DNA of 31,643 nt from WYZ-LMO2 sp040514265 (GCA_040514265.1 JBEVCD010000016.1:1-31643); one strand, 5' to 3'. Numbered from the stretch's first letter, positions 22,872 to 30,266 are shown. Notes: a model not told the origin generated them from the letters alone. Translations and numbers: made by a program.

Positions 22872-23850
22872 GGGGCTGAGGAATTGCCTGGAGTCTCTCG
22901 AAAGACAGACGGCGAAGATCTGCAGGGACTTCGACGTGCTGATCCTCGACGGCGGCTCGAAGGACAACTCAAGAGATGTCGCAGAGGGTTTCGCGAGCAA
23001 GCACCCATGCGTCGAGTTCAGGGTGCAGAAGAGGCTCGGAGGAACGGGTTTCGCGAGGATCGAAGCCTGCGAAGCTGCCAAGGATTACGACGTCGTCGTG
23101 TGGGGGGACTCGGAGAACGTTTACTGCGAGGACTACGTCGAGAAGGTTCTGAAGGCTTTGAGGAGTTGCGACGTCGTCGGCGGAATCCCCGTGCTTGGCG
23201 GCGGATTTCTCGACCACGCCTTCGCGTGGTACCACGCGGTTCACGCGATTTTTCCGAAGCTCGCAGCCTATCACATCCCCGGAAACAACAGAGCGGAAAA
23301 GACGTGGATATACGAGCTCGTATCATACCCGCCGAGCGTCAGAGCTGACGATTACGGCTTTTCCCTCCTGCTGATGAAGAAGGGCTTGAAGCTTAGGAGC
23401 AGGGTTGTGGATGCCAAAGTGAGAGTTTCGCTGCCCAAAAACCTGAGAGAAGTTTTCAGATGGCAGAAGTACAGGGCTAAGGGCGCCGCCCAGGCTGCAA
23501 AACTTGTAGGCGTTTTCCCGTACGACTCGGTCGCTTGGGTAGCTTTCCTTACAGCCCTTTCAGCGGCTTTCGTCATCTTCCCGCCATTTGCAGTCATCTT
23601 CGCACTCCTCTCAAGCCTGCTCCTGTTCGCTGCGAGCAGAAGGTTTCTCGAGAAGCCACGCCTCCGCTACTTCTTCGCCCCACTCCTTGGCGTACTCGTT
23701 CACTCCGCTTTCTGCCTGCTCACGATTTACGAATACGTTTTTAATGTGGGGAGAGAAGAAGCTAGAGATGCGGCTGCTGACGCTCGGCGTGGGGATAAGG
23801 GGGGCGAAGATAGCGGAAATGTTAGCGAAGAAGGGGGTAAAAGTCAATAG
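22831..23850 (+). CDS. Family 2 glycosyltransferase with C-terminal membrane segments
   Basis: 339 aa. Residues 1-~215 form a GT-A domain: VVILNKDNAEGLRNCLESLERQ, DVLILDGGSKDNS and the metal-site-like VVWGDSENVY near residue 90. About three membrane segments lie between 232 and 308. The last ~30 residues are charged, low complexity, and overlap the FtsZ-like gene by 83 bases. The start is GTG 22831 with GAGGGG upstream, inside the flavoprotein gene. It probably transfers sugars to a lipid at the membrane; donor and acceptor are unknown. The tail after FNVGREE may not be conserved, since its DNA is also used by the next gene and its promoter. Confidence 0.85.
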   Translation: MRALVVILNKDNAEGLRNCLESLERQTAKICRDFDVLILDGGSKDNSRDVAEGFASKHPCVEFRVQKRLGGTGFARIEACEAAKDYDVVVWGDSENVYCEDYVEKVLKALRSCDVVGGIPVLGGGFLDHAFAWYHAVHAIFPKLAAYHIPGNNRAEKTWIYELVSYPPSVRADDYGFSLLLMKKGLKLRSRVVDAKVRVSLPKNLREVFRWQKYRAKGAAQAAKLVGVFPYDSVAWVAFLTALSAAFVIFPPFAVIFALLSSLLLFAASRRFLEKPRLRYFFAPLLGVLVHSAFCLLTIYEYVFNVGREEARDAAADARRGDKGGEDSGNVSEEGGKSQ

Positions 23851-24679
23851 GGTGCCCCTTTTCAAGTCTTTCGCGATTCTGAACGATGCCGAAGCTCTTC
23901 ACAGCGTTTCTCTGCCTGAAGACAGGAAGTTCTTCGTTATGAACGACGTTAGCGGGGCGGTGGCAAGGGCTACGGGAATCCACGAGATAACGGAGGGGAA
24001 CCTCGTAATCCTTTCGCTCGAAGACGACTTCGCATACAGCTGCGCACTGGAGATCGTCGAAAAGCTGAGAGGCACGACGGAGGACTACACTATCGTTCTC
24101 GCGATAGTTCCGCAGCTCGACGCCTCGAACATCGTCGAAGTAAGGGAGAGGATCAGAGCGCTTCGATCCCTCTGCGACATCATGTTCCTCTTCAAGGGTT
24201 CCACGGAAACCGACGAGCTGATCTTCAAGAGCTTCAACCTCCTTTCGCTGGCTGGGGAAATAGACATACGGAGGAGGGTTGCCGGGGAGGTCGTAATCGA
24301 CACCTCCGACATTTTCAACTCGCTAAAGGGCGAAGGTTTTTCGATCGTCGGCTACGCGGAAAGGAAGCTACCGTTCCTCAGCTTTTTACGAGCTGGAGTC
24401 GAAATGAAAGCTATCAGGACTAGGAGAATGCTCGAAATGCTTGAGGACGCTATGAGAAATCTAAGCATGGATAGCGATGTCAGCGAGGCCAGTTCTGCGT
24501 TGCTGCTCTATGCAGCCCCGCCGAGAGAGGTGACGATGGAGGGGATGTTTGCGGCTATAAACAGGCTTGAGAGCCTTAACGACGACATCGTCGTCCGTTA
24601 CGGCGACTATCCTACCAACTCCCGAAGAATGTCCGTCGTAGTCCTATTCAGCGGCGTCAGAAAGATTCATGTTGCATGA
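23768..24679 (+). CDS. Degenerate FtsZ/tubulin-superfamily protein lacking the GTP-binding signature
   Basis: 303 aa. The overall pattern follows FtsZ: an N-terminal LTLGVGIRGAKIAEMLAKKG in the place of the T1 loop, MNDVSGAVARATG like T3, then EVVIDTSDIFNSL in the place of the T7 synergy loop (two Asp kept), and a C-terminal domain with ASSALLLYAAPP, MEGMFAAINRLE, DDIVVRYGDYP and VVVLFSGV. The tubulin signature GGGTG(T/S)G is absent; its position holds LSLEDDFAYS. GTP binding is therefore doubtful. ATG 23768 was chosen because TTTTTAAT (about 23738-23745) lies 26 nt upstream; ATG 23744 is an alternative. The 3' end overlaps truA by 23 nt. Confidence 0.75.
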   Translation: MRLLTLGVGIRGAKIAEMLAKKGVKVNRVPLFKSFAILNDAEALHSVSLPEDRKFFVMNDVSGAVARATGIHEITEGNLVILSLEDDFAYSCALEIVEKLRGTTEDYTIVLAIVPQLDASNIVEVRERIRALRSLCDIMFLFKGSTETDELIFKSFNLLSLAGEIDIRRRVAGEVVIDTSDIFNSLKGEGFSIVGYAERKLPFLSFLRAGVEMKAIRTRRMLEMLEDAMRNLSMDSDVSEASSALLLYAAPPREVTMEGMFAAINRLESLNDDIVVRYGDYPTNSRRMSVVVLFSGVRKIHVA

Positions 24680-25451
24680 AGAGGGAGAAGAGCTTGTAAT
24701 CGACGCCACTCCTTACGACCCTTTCCCCTATCCTGTTCTGCAGCATCCTGTAAGCGTAGTCGTCGACCTCGAACTCCACTCCCTCGTAAGTTACGTCCTT
24801 CAGTATCAGCCCGTAGGGTGGTGCTGGTTCTATCCTTTCCCTGTGCCTCTCCGGATGTAGAAGGGACTCGAACCACTTCGTATCCTTCCTCCTCGCGCCG
24901 ACTTCGGCTAACGCTGTGACTATGCACCTCACCATGTTCCAAGTGAACGCGTTTCCCTCGATCTCGAAGAAGGCGAACTCCTTCTCAGCTCTTATATCAG
25001 CTCTGTATATCGTCCTCACGCAGCTCTCACCCTCGCCGAACTTCTTAGTGAAGTTCGAGAAGTCGTGAGTACCCTTCAGCAGCTTCACAGCTTCCCTCAT
25101 AGCCGATATGTCGAGGTTCCTCGCGTACATCACGTAGAGGTATGTCCGGCTCTTCGCCCTCCGCGGGTCGAAGTCGTCGCTGACCTTAGCCCATGCCCAC
25201 GCTGTTATGTCGCTGGGAAGTTCGGCGTTCAGAATTCTCGGCGTTATCAGCTCCTCGCAGTTAAAAGCCGCCACCTGCCCGAAAGCATGGACGCCTGCAT
25301 CGGTTCTTCCGGCGAGCTTCAACTTCGGCTCCTCGATCCCGAGGTTTTTTAGAGCCCTGAGGATCTCGCCCTCAACTGTCCTGACGTTGGGCTGATACTG
25401 GCTGCCGTGGAATTTGTCGCCGAAGTAAGCGATCTTGAACGCAACCCTCAT
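24657..25451 (-). CDS. truA: tRNA pseudouridine synthase A
   Basis: 264 aa. Converts uridines 38-40 of the tRNA anticodon arm to pseudouridine. The catalytic motif LAGRTDAGVHAFGQVAAF (Asp near residue 51) is intact. Other family markers are FHGSQYQP near 15, RTYLYVMY near 103, FEIEGNAFTWNMVRCIV near 157-173, and PAPPYGLILKDV near 210. The ATG overlaps the stop of the preceding 95-aa gene (ATGA, 25448-25451), so it is translated as the second cistron of a two-gene operon. Confidence 0.96.
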   Translation of the reverse strand: MRVAFKIAYFGDKFHGSQYQPNVRTVEGEILRALKNLGIEEPKLKLAGRTDAGVHAFGQVAAFNCEELITPRILNAELPSDITAWAWAKVSDDFDPRRAKSRTYLYVMYARNLDISAMREAVKLLKGTHDFSNFTKKFGEGESCVRTIYRADIRAEKEFAFFEIEGNAFTWNMVRCIVTALAEVGARRKDTKWFESLLHPERHRERIEPAPPYGLILKDVTYEGVEFEVDDYAYRMLQNRIGERVVRSGVDYKLFSLFMQHESF

Positions 25452-25735
25452 AGCCTCCTGCCGAGGAGGGAGTACACGAACTCGCTCACGCTCGAAATCT
25501 TCTTCGAAATGTTTTCGTAAGCAACCTTCTGCCCGTGGTAAAAGCCAACAGCTGCGCCGACTATGAACAGAAACTCGATGTCGTTGAGGTTGTACTTGTC
25601 CCTTAGCTCCATGAGGTCGGAGATCCTCGACTCCGGCAACTCGTCGACGTCTTCCTCTACCTCAACGTTCGCCCACTTCGATTTAAGCTCGTTGAACGCG
25701 TCGAGCAGTATGGACTTCCTCGTCTGTATGTCCAT
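25448..25735 (-). CDS. Small hypothetical protein coupled to truA, 95 aa
   Basis: Not recognised. The 95-residue protein has an acidic middle (VEVEEDVDELPESRI) followed by a helical half with a mildly hydrophobic stretch (NDIEFLFIVGAAVGFYHG). There is no cysteine or catalytic motif. It is probably a soluble helical protein. It is the first gene of the truA operon and overlaps truA by 4 nt. The ATG at 25735 has a TATA-like TTTTTATATT (about 25757-25766) 26 nt upstream, a strong leaderless promoter, which supports it as a real gene. Tight coupling suggests, but does not show, a link to tRNA modification. Confidence 0.72.
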   Translation of the reverse strand: MDIQTRKSILLDAFNELKSKWANVEVEEDVDELPESRISDLMELRDKYNLNDIEFLFIVGAAVGFYHGQKVAYENISKKISSVSEFVYSLLGRRL

Positions 25736-25897
25736 GGAGCTCAGCGGGCAGAAGAATATAAAAATCCATCGCTAAAAGTTTTTGACGCATTTTCTATATC
25801 GCACCGCTGACGGTCCTTGTTTTTAACTCCGGTGCAGTAGCGAAGGGTCAGAAGGGCACAGCATCTTCTCGCCGAAGAACTTAGGGAAAAAGTAGTC
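25736..25897. promoter_or_regulatory. Intergenic region with divergent promoters
   Basis: About 160 bases without a gene. On the minus strand TTTTTATATT (25757-25766) is the truA-operon TATA box. On the plus strand TTTTTAAC (about 25818-25825) is the best TATA candidate for the Fe-S genes. It would give a 5' leader of roughly 50-75 nt, longer than usual in this window. I see no RNA gene or operator in it. Confidence 0.45.
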
Positions 25898-25921
25898 ATG
25901 AGATGCGGTCGAAGACGTACT

Positions 25922-26326
25922 ATGAGACAGTGGCCGGTTAAGATACTCCTCGTCCACCCGAAGGCGGGGTTTATGAAAGAGGATAAGATCACGATAGCCG
26001 CCGACTGTGCAGTGCTCATTAACAAAAACATCGCAGAAAAGTTTGGCAGCGAGACTGTGATCATAGGCTGCCCGATGCTCGAAGACCCGAGGAGGATTTT
26101 CGAAAAGCTGAAGATGATAGCCGAAGAGTCGGAGGCGAAGGAATTCGAGGTTTACACCATGGAAGTGCCGTGCTGCATAGCCCTGCACATGATGGTGGAG
26201 AGGGCGAAGAAGGGACAGAAAGTTAGGAACTTCATAGTCAGGGTTAGCGGTGAGGTTGAGGACTACAAGGGGTTTATTGACGAGAGAATGATGGAGGCTG
26301 AGAAGAGAGCTCACAGGGGGTACTGA
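25922..26326 (+). CDS. MEVPCC-motif protein, stand-alone C-terminal partner of a fused ferredoxin family
   Basis: 134 aa. The features IAADCAVLINKN near residues 24-35, VIIGCPMLEDPRRIFEKL near 47-64 and the motif YTMEVPCCIALHMM near 78-91 match the C-terminal half of anaerobe 4Fe-4S proteins. In those proteins an N-terminal ferredoxin is fused to a domain containing 'GCPKLDD' and 'MEVPCCGG'. Here that domain is a separate gene directly before the ferredoxin gene, with zero spacing, so the two products probably form a heterodimer. Conserved cysteines (DC, GCP, PCC) may bind a metal or cluster. The start is uncertain: ATG 25922 or ATG 25898. The role is unknown, probably redox or oxidative-stress related. 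Confidence 0.72.
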   Translation: MRQWPVKILLVHPKAGFMKEDKITIAADCAVLINKNIAEKFGSETVIIGCPMLEDPRRIFEKLKMIAEESEAKEFEVYTMEVPCCIALHMMVERAKKGQKVRNFIVRVSGEVEDYKGFIDERMMEAEKRAHRGY

Positions 26327-26617
26327 ATGAAGAGGGCAATAATCGTGGTCGATGTCGATAGGTGCATAGGCTGCGGAAGATGCGTGCAAGCCTGTCCCAC
26401 TTCAGCTCTGGCACTGGATGGAGGTAAAGCTAAGCTCGTCGACGAGAGGCGTTGCGATGGTTTCGGATCTTGCATCGCAGTCTGCCCATCCAATGCACTG
26501 CAGATAGTGGAGAAGGAAGCTGAACCCTTCGACTGGAATGTGCTGACGGAAATAGATTTCGAGGAGTTCCTCGAAAAACTCGAAAAACACTACAGACCAG
26601 AAAAAGTAGAAGTTTAA
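26327..26617 (+). CDS. 4Fe-4S ferredoxin-like protein
   Basis: 96 aa. The first cluster site is complete: CIGCGRCVQACP (residues 15-26). The second, CDGFGSCIAVCP (residues 44-55), lacks the second cysteine of the usual CxxCxxC, which is also the pattern (CDGLGAC...CP) in the fused bacterial relatives. It may therefore hold a 3Fe-4S or unusual cluster. The C-terminus EAEPFDW also matches the linker of the fused family. GGGGGT precedes the ATG at suitable spacing, and the gene follows its partner with no gap. Its end overlaps the converging FTR1 gene by 4 nt. Confidence 0.88.
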   Translation: MKRAIIVVDVDRCIGCGRCVQACPTSALALDGGKAKLVDERRCDGFGSCIAVCPSNALQIVEKEAEPFDWNVLTEIDFEEFLEKLEKHYRPEKVEV

Positions 26618-27423
26618 CGATTCCGGGCGTAAGCTCCCTGTATAAGCAAGAGCATCGCTGCAAGATAGCCGAGCTGCAGAATCAGCCTGATCCACTCCAT
26701 GCTGGCAGAGTAGCCGAACATCACGGCCAAAACGCCACCAATCAGTCCTTTGTGATGCAGCGGATGGCTTTCGTCAATTCCGAGGCTGTAAGCCTTCTCG
26801 AAAATCGGGTGCTCAAGTCCTTTCTCTTCGAGAACCTCCACGAACTCGTGAGTGCCGTATCCCAGCAGTCCCGCAGCGATAAAGGCCAGCAGAACGCTTG
26901 TGACGTAGAAGAACTTTCTAAGGCTCATCCTGTATTCAAACTTCAGTATCAGCACTGCAAGCACAAGCGCTGCCACTATGCCCGCTACTGCTCCAGTAAC
27001 TGTGGATGTGAAGTCTGCTGAGGCAAAGGGAGCTAAGAAAAGCACAGTCTCAATCACCTCTCTGACTACAAAAACGAATGCAATTGCCGCAATCCCCCAT
27101 CTGAACCTGACCTCTGCCTTCCTATCCACCTCTCCTCTGACATCTCTACCCGCCATCCAGAGAATCATGTACGTGAGTACAGCAACAGCCAAGTAGGAAG
27201 CGAAGCCCTCGAAAAGCTCCTTCTGCTCTCCCTGCAATCCCCCGTAGGCAAGAATAACCGCTGCAGCGATCGCAAATCCTGCGAGTATAGCAGCTGCTGT
27301 CCCATAGTAAGCGAATCTTACCTCCTCAACTCTTCCGCTCCTTTTGAGGTATGCAACAAGCACCGCTACAAGCAGTGCAGCCTCAAATCCTTCTCTCAGC
27401 GTTATCACCAACTGCCCCATCAT
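26614..27423 (-). CDS. FTR1-family high-affinity iron permease
   Basis: 269 aa with seven membrane segments. The two iron-transport motifs of the Ftr1/EfeU family are present: REGFEAALLV at the start of helix 1 (about residues 10-19) and REVIETVLFL in the middle (about 121-130). The family moves ferric iron across the cytoplasmic membrane. Here there is no EfeO/EfeB partner; the divergent neighbours are a tiny membrane protein and a broken DUF981 gene. The start is ATG 27423 (or the ATG following it; GTG 27432 is also open). The promoter TATA (27456-27465) is next to a perfect DtxR-like dyad at 27440-27455, so iron-dependent repression is likely. Confidence 0.93.
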   Translation of the reverse strand: MMGQLVITLREGFEAALLVAVLVAYLKRSGRVEEVRFAYYGTAAAILAGFAIAAAVILAYGGLQGEQKELFEGFASYLAVAVLTYMILWMAGRDVRGEVDRKAEVRFRWGIAAIAFVFVVREVIETVLFLAPFASADFTSTVTGAVAGIVAALVLAVLILKFEYRMSLRKFFYVTSVLLAFIAAGLLGYGTHEFVEVLEEKGLEHPIFEKAYSLGIDESHPLHHKGLIGGVLAVMFGYSASMEWIRLILQLGYLAAMLLLIQGAYARNR

Positions 27424-27439
27424 GTTTAACACCGTTATC

Positions 27440-27455
27440 TTTAGGAATGCCTAAA
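27440..27455. promoter_or_regulatory. DtxR/MDR1-like operator 1 (FTR1 side)
   Basis: TTTAGGAATGCCTAAA is a perfect inverted repeat: 6-bp arms with a 4-base centre. The TTAGG/CCTAA half-sites resemble those of DtxR/IdeR-type metal repressors. It sits between the FTR1 TATA box and the expected transcription start, where binding would block RNA polymerase. Confidence 0.65.
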
Positions 27456-27465
27456 TTTAAAAATT

Positions 27466-27481
27466 TTTTGGTTATCCTAAA
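27466..27481. promoter_or_regulatory. DtxR/MDR1-like operator 2 (plus-strand side)
   Basis: TTTTGGTTATCCTAAA has the same arm length and 4-base centre as operator 1, with one arm mismatch. It lies 26 bp centre-to-centre from operator 1, on the other side of the shared AT-rich tract, downstream of the TATA-like sequence for the plus-strand genes. Confidence 0.5.
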
Positions 27482-27508
27482 ATCGGTTTTGAGTGACCAA
27501 AGGTTGAA

Positions 27509-27613
27509 ATGCTGTTTATGGACCCGCTCGACCTCTGGCTGATGCTGCTGGGCGTGACGCTTTTCGCAGCGGCATGTGCAGTGTTTCTGAATGTAGTCAG
27601 AGGGAAAAAATGA
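27509..27613 (+). CDS. Tiny single-pass membrane protein, 34 aa
   Basis: 34 codons: a short polar start (MLFMDPLDL), one hydrophobic helix of about 20 residues (WLMLLGVTLFAAACAVF) and a basic end (VVRGKK), i.e. a single-pass membrane peptide with a cytoplasmic C-terminus. AAAGGTTG precedes the ATG. Its stop overlaps the ATG of the broken DUF981 gene (ATGA, 27610-27613), a typical coupled arrangement. It shares the operator-bearing promoter region with the divergent FTR1 gene, so a link to iron uptake is inferred. Not recognised as a known family. Confidence 0.55.
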   Translation: MLFMDPLDLWLMLLGVTLFAAACAVFLNVVRGKK

Positions 27614-28093
27614 GGATTGCAACAAGGGTCTCGGAGCTTACTTCATAGGAGTGGGAATTTATGCTCTTGTAGCTGGAATCTGGGGGATGATGACATGGCC
27701 TCTGCCAGGTTCGAACAACATCTTAGACTCCTACGCACTCTTCGGCATAGCTCGTTGTTGGGCTGGTGCTGTGGAAGGGTCTTGACATCAGCTGGTGCAA
27801 TAGCCCCGCTCGGTTTGCCCACCACTGTTTATGCCTTCGTAATCTGGAGCTTCGGCATGACGAGAGAACCGCTTGAGGCTGGACTCATGTTCTTCCTCAC
27901 GGGCCTTGCTGCGCTGCTATCACCACTGCTCACAATCCAGAGGTTTGGCAGAGTTCTGGGAGTTATTGCAGTGATAATCTTAATTGTGGCTGGCATAATG
28001 GCTTTCTATACGGGCTACAACGCAGCTTTCGGACATGTTGCAAGCTGGGGCGACTGGGTGCCGTGGTGTGGCAGTGTGACAGTTGGGGAGTAG
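27610..28093 (+). pseudogene. DUF981-family membrane protein, broken by three frameshifts
   Basis: A membrane protein of the DUF981 type can be pieced together from successive frames. The start ATG at 27610 gives MRIA in one frame. After about 27622 the reading moves to the frame encoding GLGAYFIGVGIYALVAGIW, then TWPLPGS and DSYALFGI. Near 27748 a second shift leads to VVGLVLWKGLDISW. Near 27800 a third leads to GAIAPLGLPTTVYAFVIW and on to the stop at 28091-28093 (SFGMTREPLEAGLMFFLTG, LLSPLLTIQRFG). About six bases also seem missing around PGSNNILDSY compared with the family's PGSYNILF-type sequence. It is either a decayed gene or poorly sequenced. The intact protein would have five or so membrane segments. 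Confidence 0.72.
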
Positions 28094-28098
28094 CCGGT

Positions 28099-28137
28099 TA
28101 ATTTTTATTTTTAGCCGGTTGGAGATTAAGCCAACCG
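28099..28137 (+). terminator. T-rich terminator and hairpin between convergent DUF981 and copB
   Basis: Just after the DUF981 stop, AATTTTTATTTTTAG is the type of U-rich tract that ends archaeal transcripts on the plus strand. It lies between two copies of TAGCCGGTT (28091-28099 and 28112-28120). A perfect 7-bp hairpin, CGGTTGG/CCAACCG (28116-28137, 8-base loop), follows. For the converging copB transcript the hairpin is followed by A, not U, residues, so it is not a classical intrinsic terminator in that direction. Confidence 0.45.
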
Positions 28138-28178
28138 CAAGAAGAATTATGAACCTGAGAACTCTGTGGTCGTGCATG

Positions 28179-30257
28179 CTATCGCAGCAATCTAGCGTTA
28201 ATAGCCACAATTACGGTGCTGAGGCTCATAAGCACTGCCCCAATCGCAGGACTCAGCAGTATTCCAGCTGGGTAAAGTACTCCTGCAGCCAGAGGAATAG
28301 CGAAGGTGTTGTAGCCAGTAGCCCACAGCAAATTCTGCTTCATCTTTGAGTAGGTTTTTCTTGAGAGCTCTATTATCGCTGCCACATCCCTCGGATCGTT
28401 TCTGACGAGGATGATGTCGGCAGTCTCAACCGCAACATCAGTGCCAGCTCCTATGGCAATACCCACATCAGCCTGAGCCAGGGCTGGAGCGTCGTTGACA
28501 CCATCTCCAACCATCGCCGTAACATATTTTTTCTGAACCTCCTTCACCTTCTCAGCCTTCTCATGAGGCAAAACCTCGGCAAAGAATTCGTCTAAGCCAA
28601 GCTCCTCTGCCACGAACTTTGCCACGAATTTGTTGTCGCCTGTGAGCATCATGCACTTTATCCCCATTGCCTTAAGCCTCGCAATCGCCTCTCTTGATTC
28701 AGGCCTTATTCTGTCAGCCAAGGCAATAACTCCCGCAACCTCTCCCTCTTCGAGAACGAAAACAACCGTTTTGCCCTGCTGCTTCAGCCTCTCAACTTCC
28801 TCATTTTCAAAAGTCATCCTCTGCTCTCTCAGGTAGTTCGGGCTAACCACCATGAACTTCCTACCATCAACCCTCCCCTCAACCCCCTTGCCGGGTATAG
28901 CTCTGAACTCCTCAACCTCTTTCAGCCTCAGCCCTCTTAACTCAGCCTCCTCCACTATGGCAGCTGCGATGGGATGCTCTGAGTTCAGCTCAAGAGATGC
29001 AGCAACGCTCAGCAACTCCTCCTCGCTGTGGTTGAAGGCCAAGATGTCCGTAACTCCGAACCTCCCTTCTGTCAGAGTCCCCGTCTTGTCGAAAATAACT
29101 GCTTGCAGATCCTTAGCTCTCTCGAAGGCCTGTCTGTTCCTTATCAGCAAACCAGACTTTGCTGCGAGAGATGTGGAGACAGCCACAACTAAGGGAATCG
29201 CTAAGCCGAGAGCATGGGGGCAGGTTATGACCATCACAGTAACAGCCCTCTCCACGGCAAAGGCAAAGTCAGCGCCAAAGGTCAGCCATGCTGCAAGAGT
29301 TAAACTTCCAACACTCAGCGCGATGATTGTCAGCAGTAAGGCTGCTCTGCTGGCTAAATCCTGAGTTCTGCTCTTGCTCTCCTGTGCCTGTCTGACGAGC
29401 TCTATGACCTGGCTCAGGTAGCTGTCCTTGCCAGTCTTCTCAACCTCCACTACAAGCGACCCCTCGCCGTTTATCGCTCCACCTATCACTTTGTCCCCCG
29501 CTTTTTTGTGGACGGGCTTCGATTCGCCCGTCAGCATGGCTTCGTTGACGAAGCTCTCTCCCTCCACCACCACTCCGTCAACCGGAATCTTCTCTCCCGG
29601 CCTCACGAGAACTCTATCGCCGGGCTTGAGATTGTCAACTTTAACGTCAACCACCTCCCCATTTTTCAGCAGGTGAGCCTCTGAAGGCATGATCTTAACG
29701 AGCTCCTCAAGAGCCCTCGATGCCCCAAGAACAGACCGCATTTCGATGTAGTGGCCGAGGAGCATGATGTCTATCAGCGTCGCCAGCTCCCAGAAGAAGA
29801 ACTTGCCCTCCAAGCCAAAAACGACTGCGGAACTGTAGAAGTAGGCGACGCTTATAGCCACGGCGATTAAGGTCATCATTCCCGGCTGTCTCTGCCTGAG
29901 CTCATTTACGATGCCAAGAAGGAAAGGATAGCCGCCGTAAAAGTAAACAGCGGAGGAGAGGAGAAAGAGGGCGTAAAGGGAGCCTGAAAACTCAAGTCTG
30001 TAACCGAAAAAGCTTTGAATTGCCGGGGAGAGAATAATTATCGGTATTGTGAGCAGAGCGGAGATGTAAAAGCGTTTTTTGAAGTCCTCCATCATCATTC
30101 TGTGGTGGTCTTCGTGTTGTTTCATCTGATGTCCCATCTTTTCGTGGGCCGAGTGCTCTTCAAAATGTTCCATATCTCCGTGTCCGTGGTGCTCGTTTCT
30201 CGGTTCATGATGGTGCATTTCGTTTCCACGCCCTTCTTCCTCATGATCGTGATCCAT
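28179..30257 (-). CDS. copB: CopB-type copper-exporting P1B-ATPase
   Basis: 692 aa. The N-terminal ~55 residues are rich in His and Met and probably bind copper; there is no CxxC metal domain. Eight membrane segments surround the P-type ATPase motifs: TGES (LTGESKPV), the transport motif TCPHALG in helix 6, the phosphorylated Asp in DKTGTLTE, the nucleotide-domain SEHPIA, and GDGVNDAPALAQAD. The CPH (not CPC) signature and His-rich start place it with Archaeoglobus CopB, which exports Cu(II). The ATG at 30257 has GAGGTG 6 nt before it, which overlaps the end of the SHOCT gene, so the two are coupled. Confidence 0.96.
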   Translation of the reverse strand: MDHDHEEEGRGNEMHHHEPRNEHHGHGDMEHFEEHSAHEKMGHQMKQHEDHHRMMMEDFKKRFYISALLTIPIIILSPAIQSFFGYRLEFSGSLYALFLLSSAVYFYGGYPFLLGIVNELRQRQPGMMTLIAVAISVAYFYSSAVVFGLEGKFFFWELATLIDIMLLGHYIEMRSVLGASRALEELVKIMPSEAHLLKNGEVVDVKVDNLKPGDRVLVRPGEKIPVDGVVVEGESFVNEAMLTGESKPVHKKAGDKVIGGAINGEGSLVVEVEKTGKDSYLSQVIELVRQAQESKSRTQDLASRAALLLTIIALSVGSLTLAAWLTFGADFAFAVERAVTVMVITCPHALGLAIPLVVAVSTSLAAKSGLLIRNRQAFERAKDLQAVIFDKTGTLTEGRFGVTDILAFNHSEEELLSVAASLELNSEHPIAAAIVEEAELRGLRLKEVEEFRAIPGKGVEGRVDGRKFMVVSPNYLREQRMTFENEEVERLKQQGKTVVFVLEEGEVAGVIALADRIRPESREAIARLKAMGIKCMMLTGDNKFVAKFVAEELGLDEFFAEVLPHEKAEKVKEVQKKYVTAMVGDGVNDAPALAQADVGIAIGAGTDVAVETADIILVRNDPRDVAAIIELSRKTYSKMKQNLLWATGYNTFAIPLAAGVLYPAGILLSPAIGAVLMSLSTVIVAINARLLR

Positions 30258-30266
30258 AAAACCACC

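Noticed and set aside
28116..28137. Hairpin as an intrinsic terminator for copB
   Set aside because: On the copB strand the hairpin is followed by A residues, not U. Only the T-rich tract for the plus strand fits a terminator.
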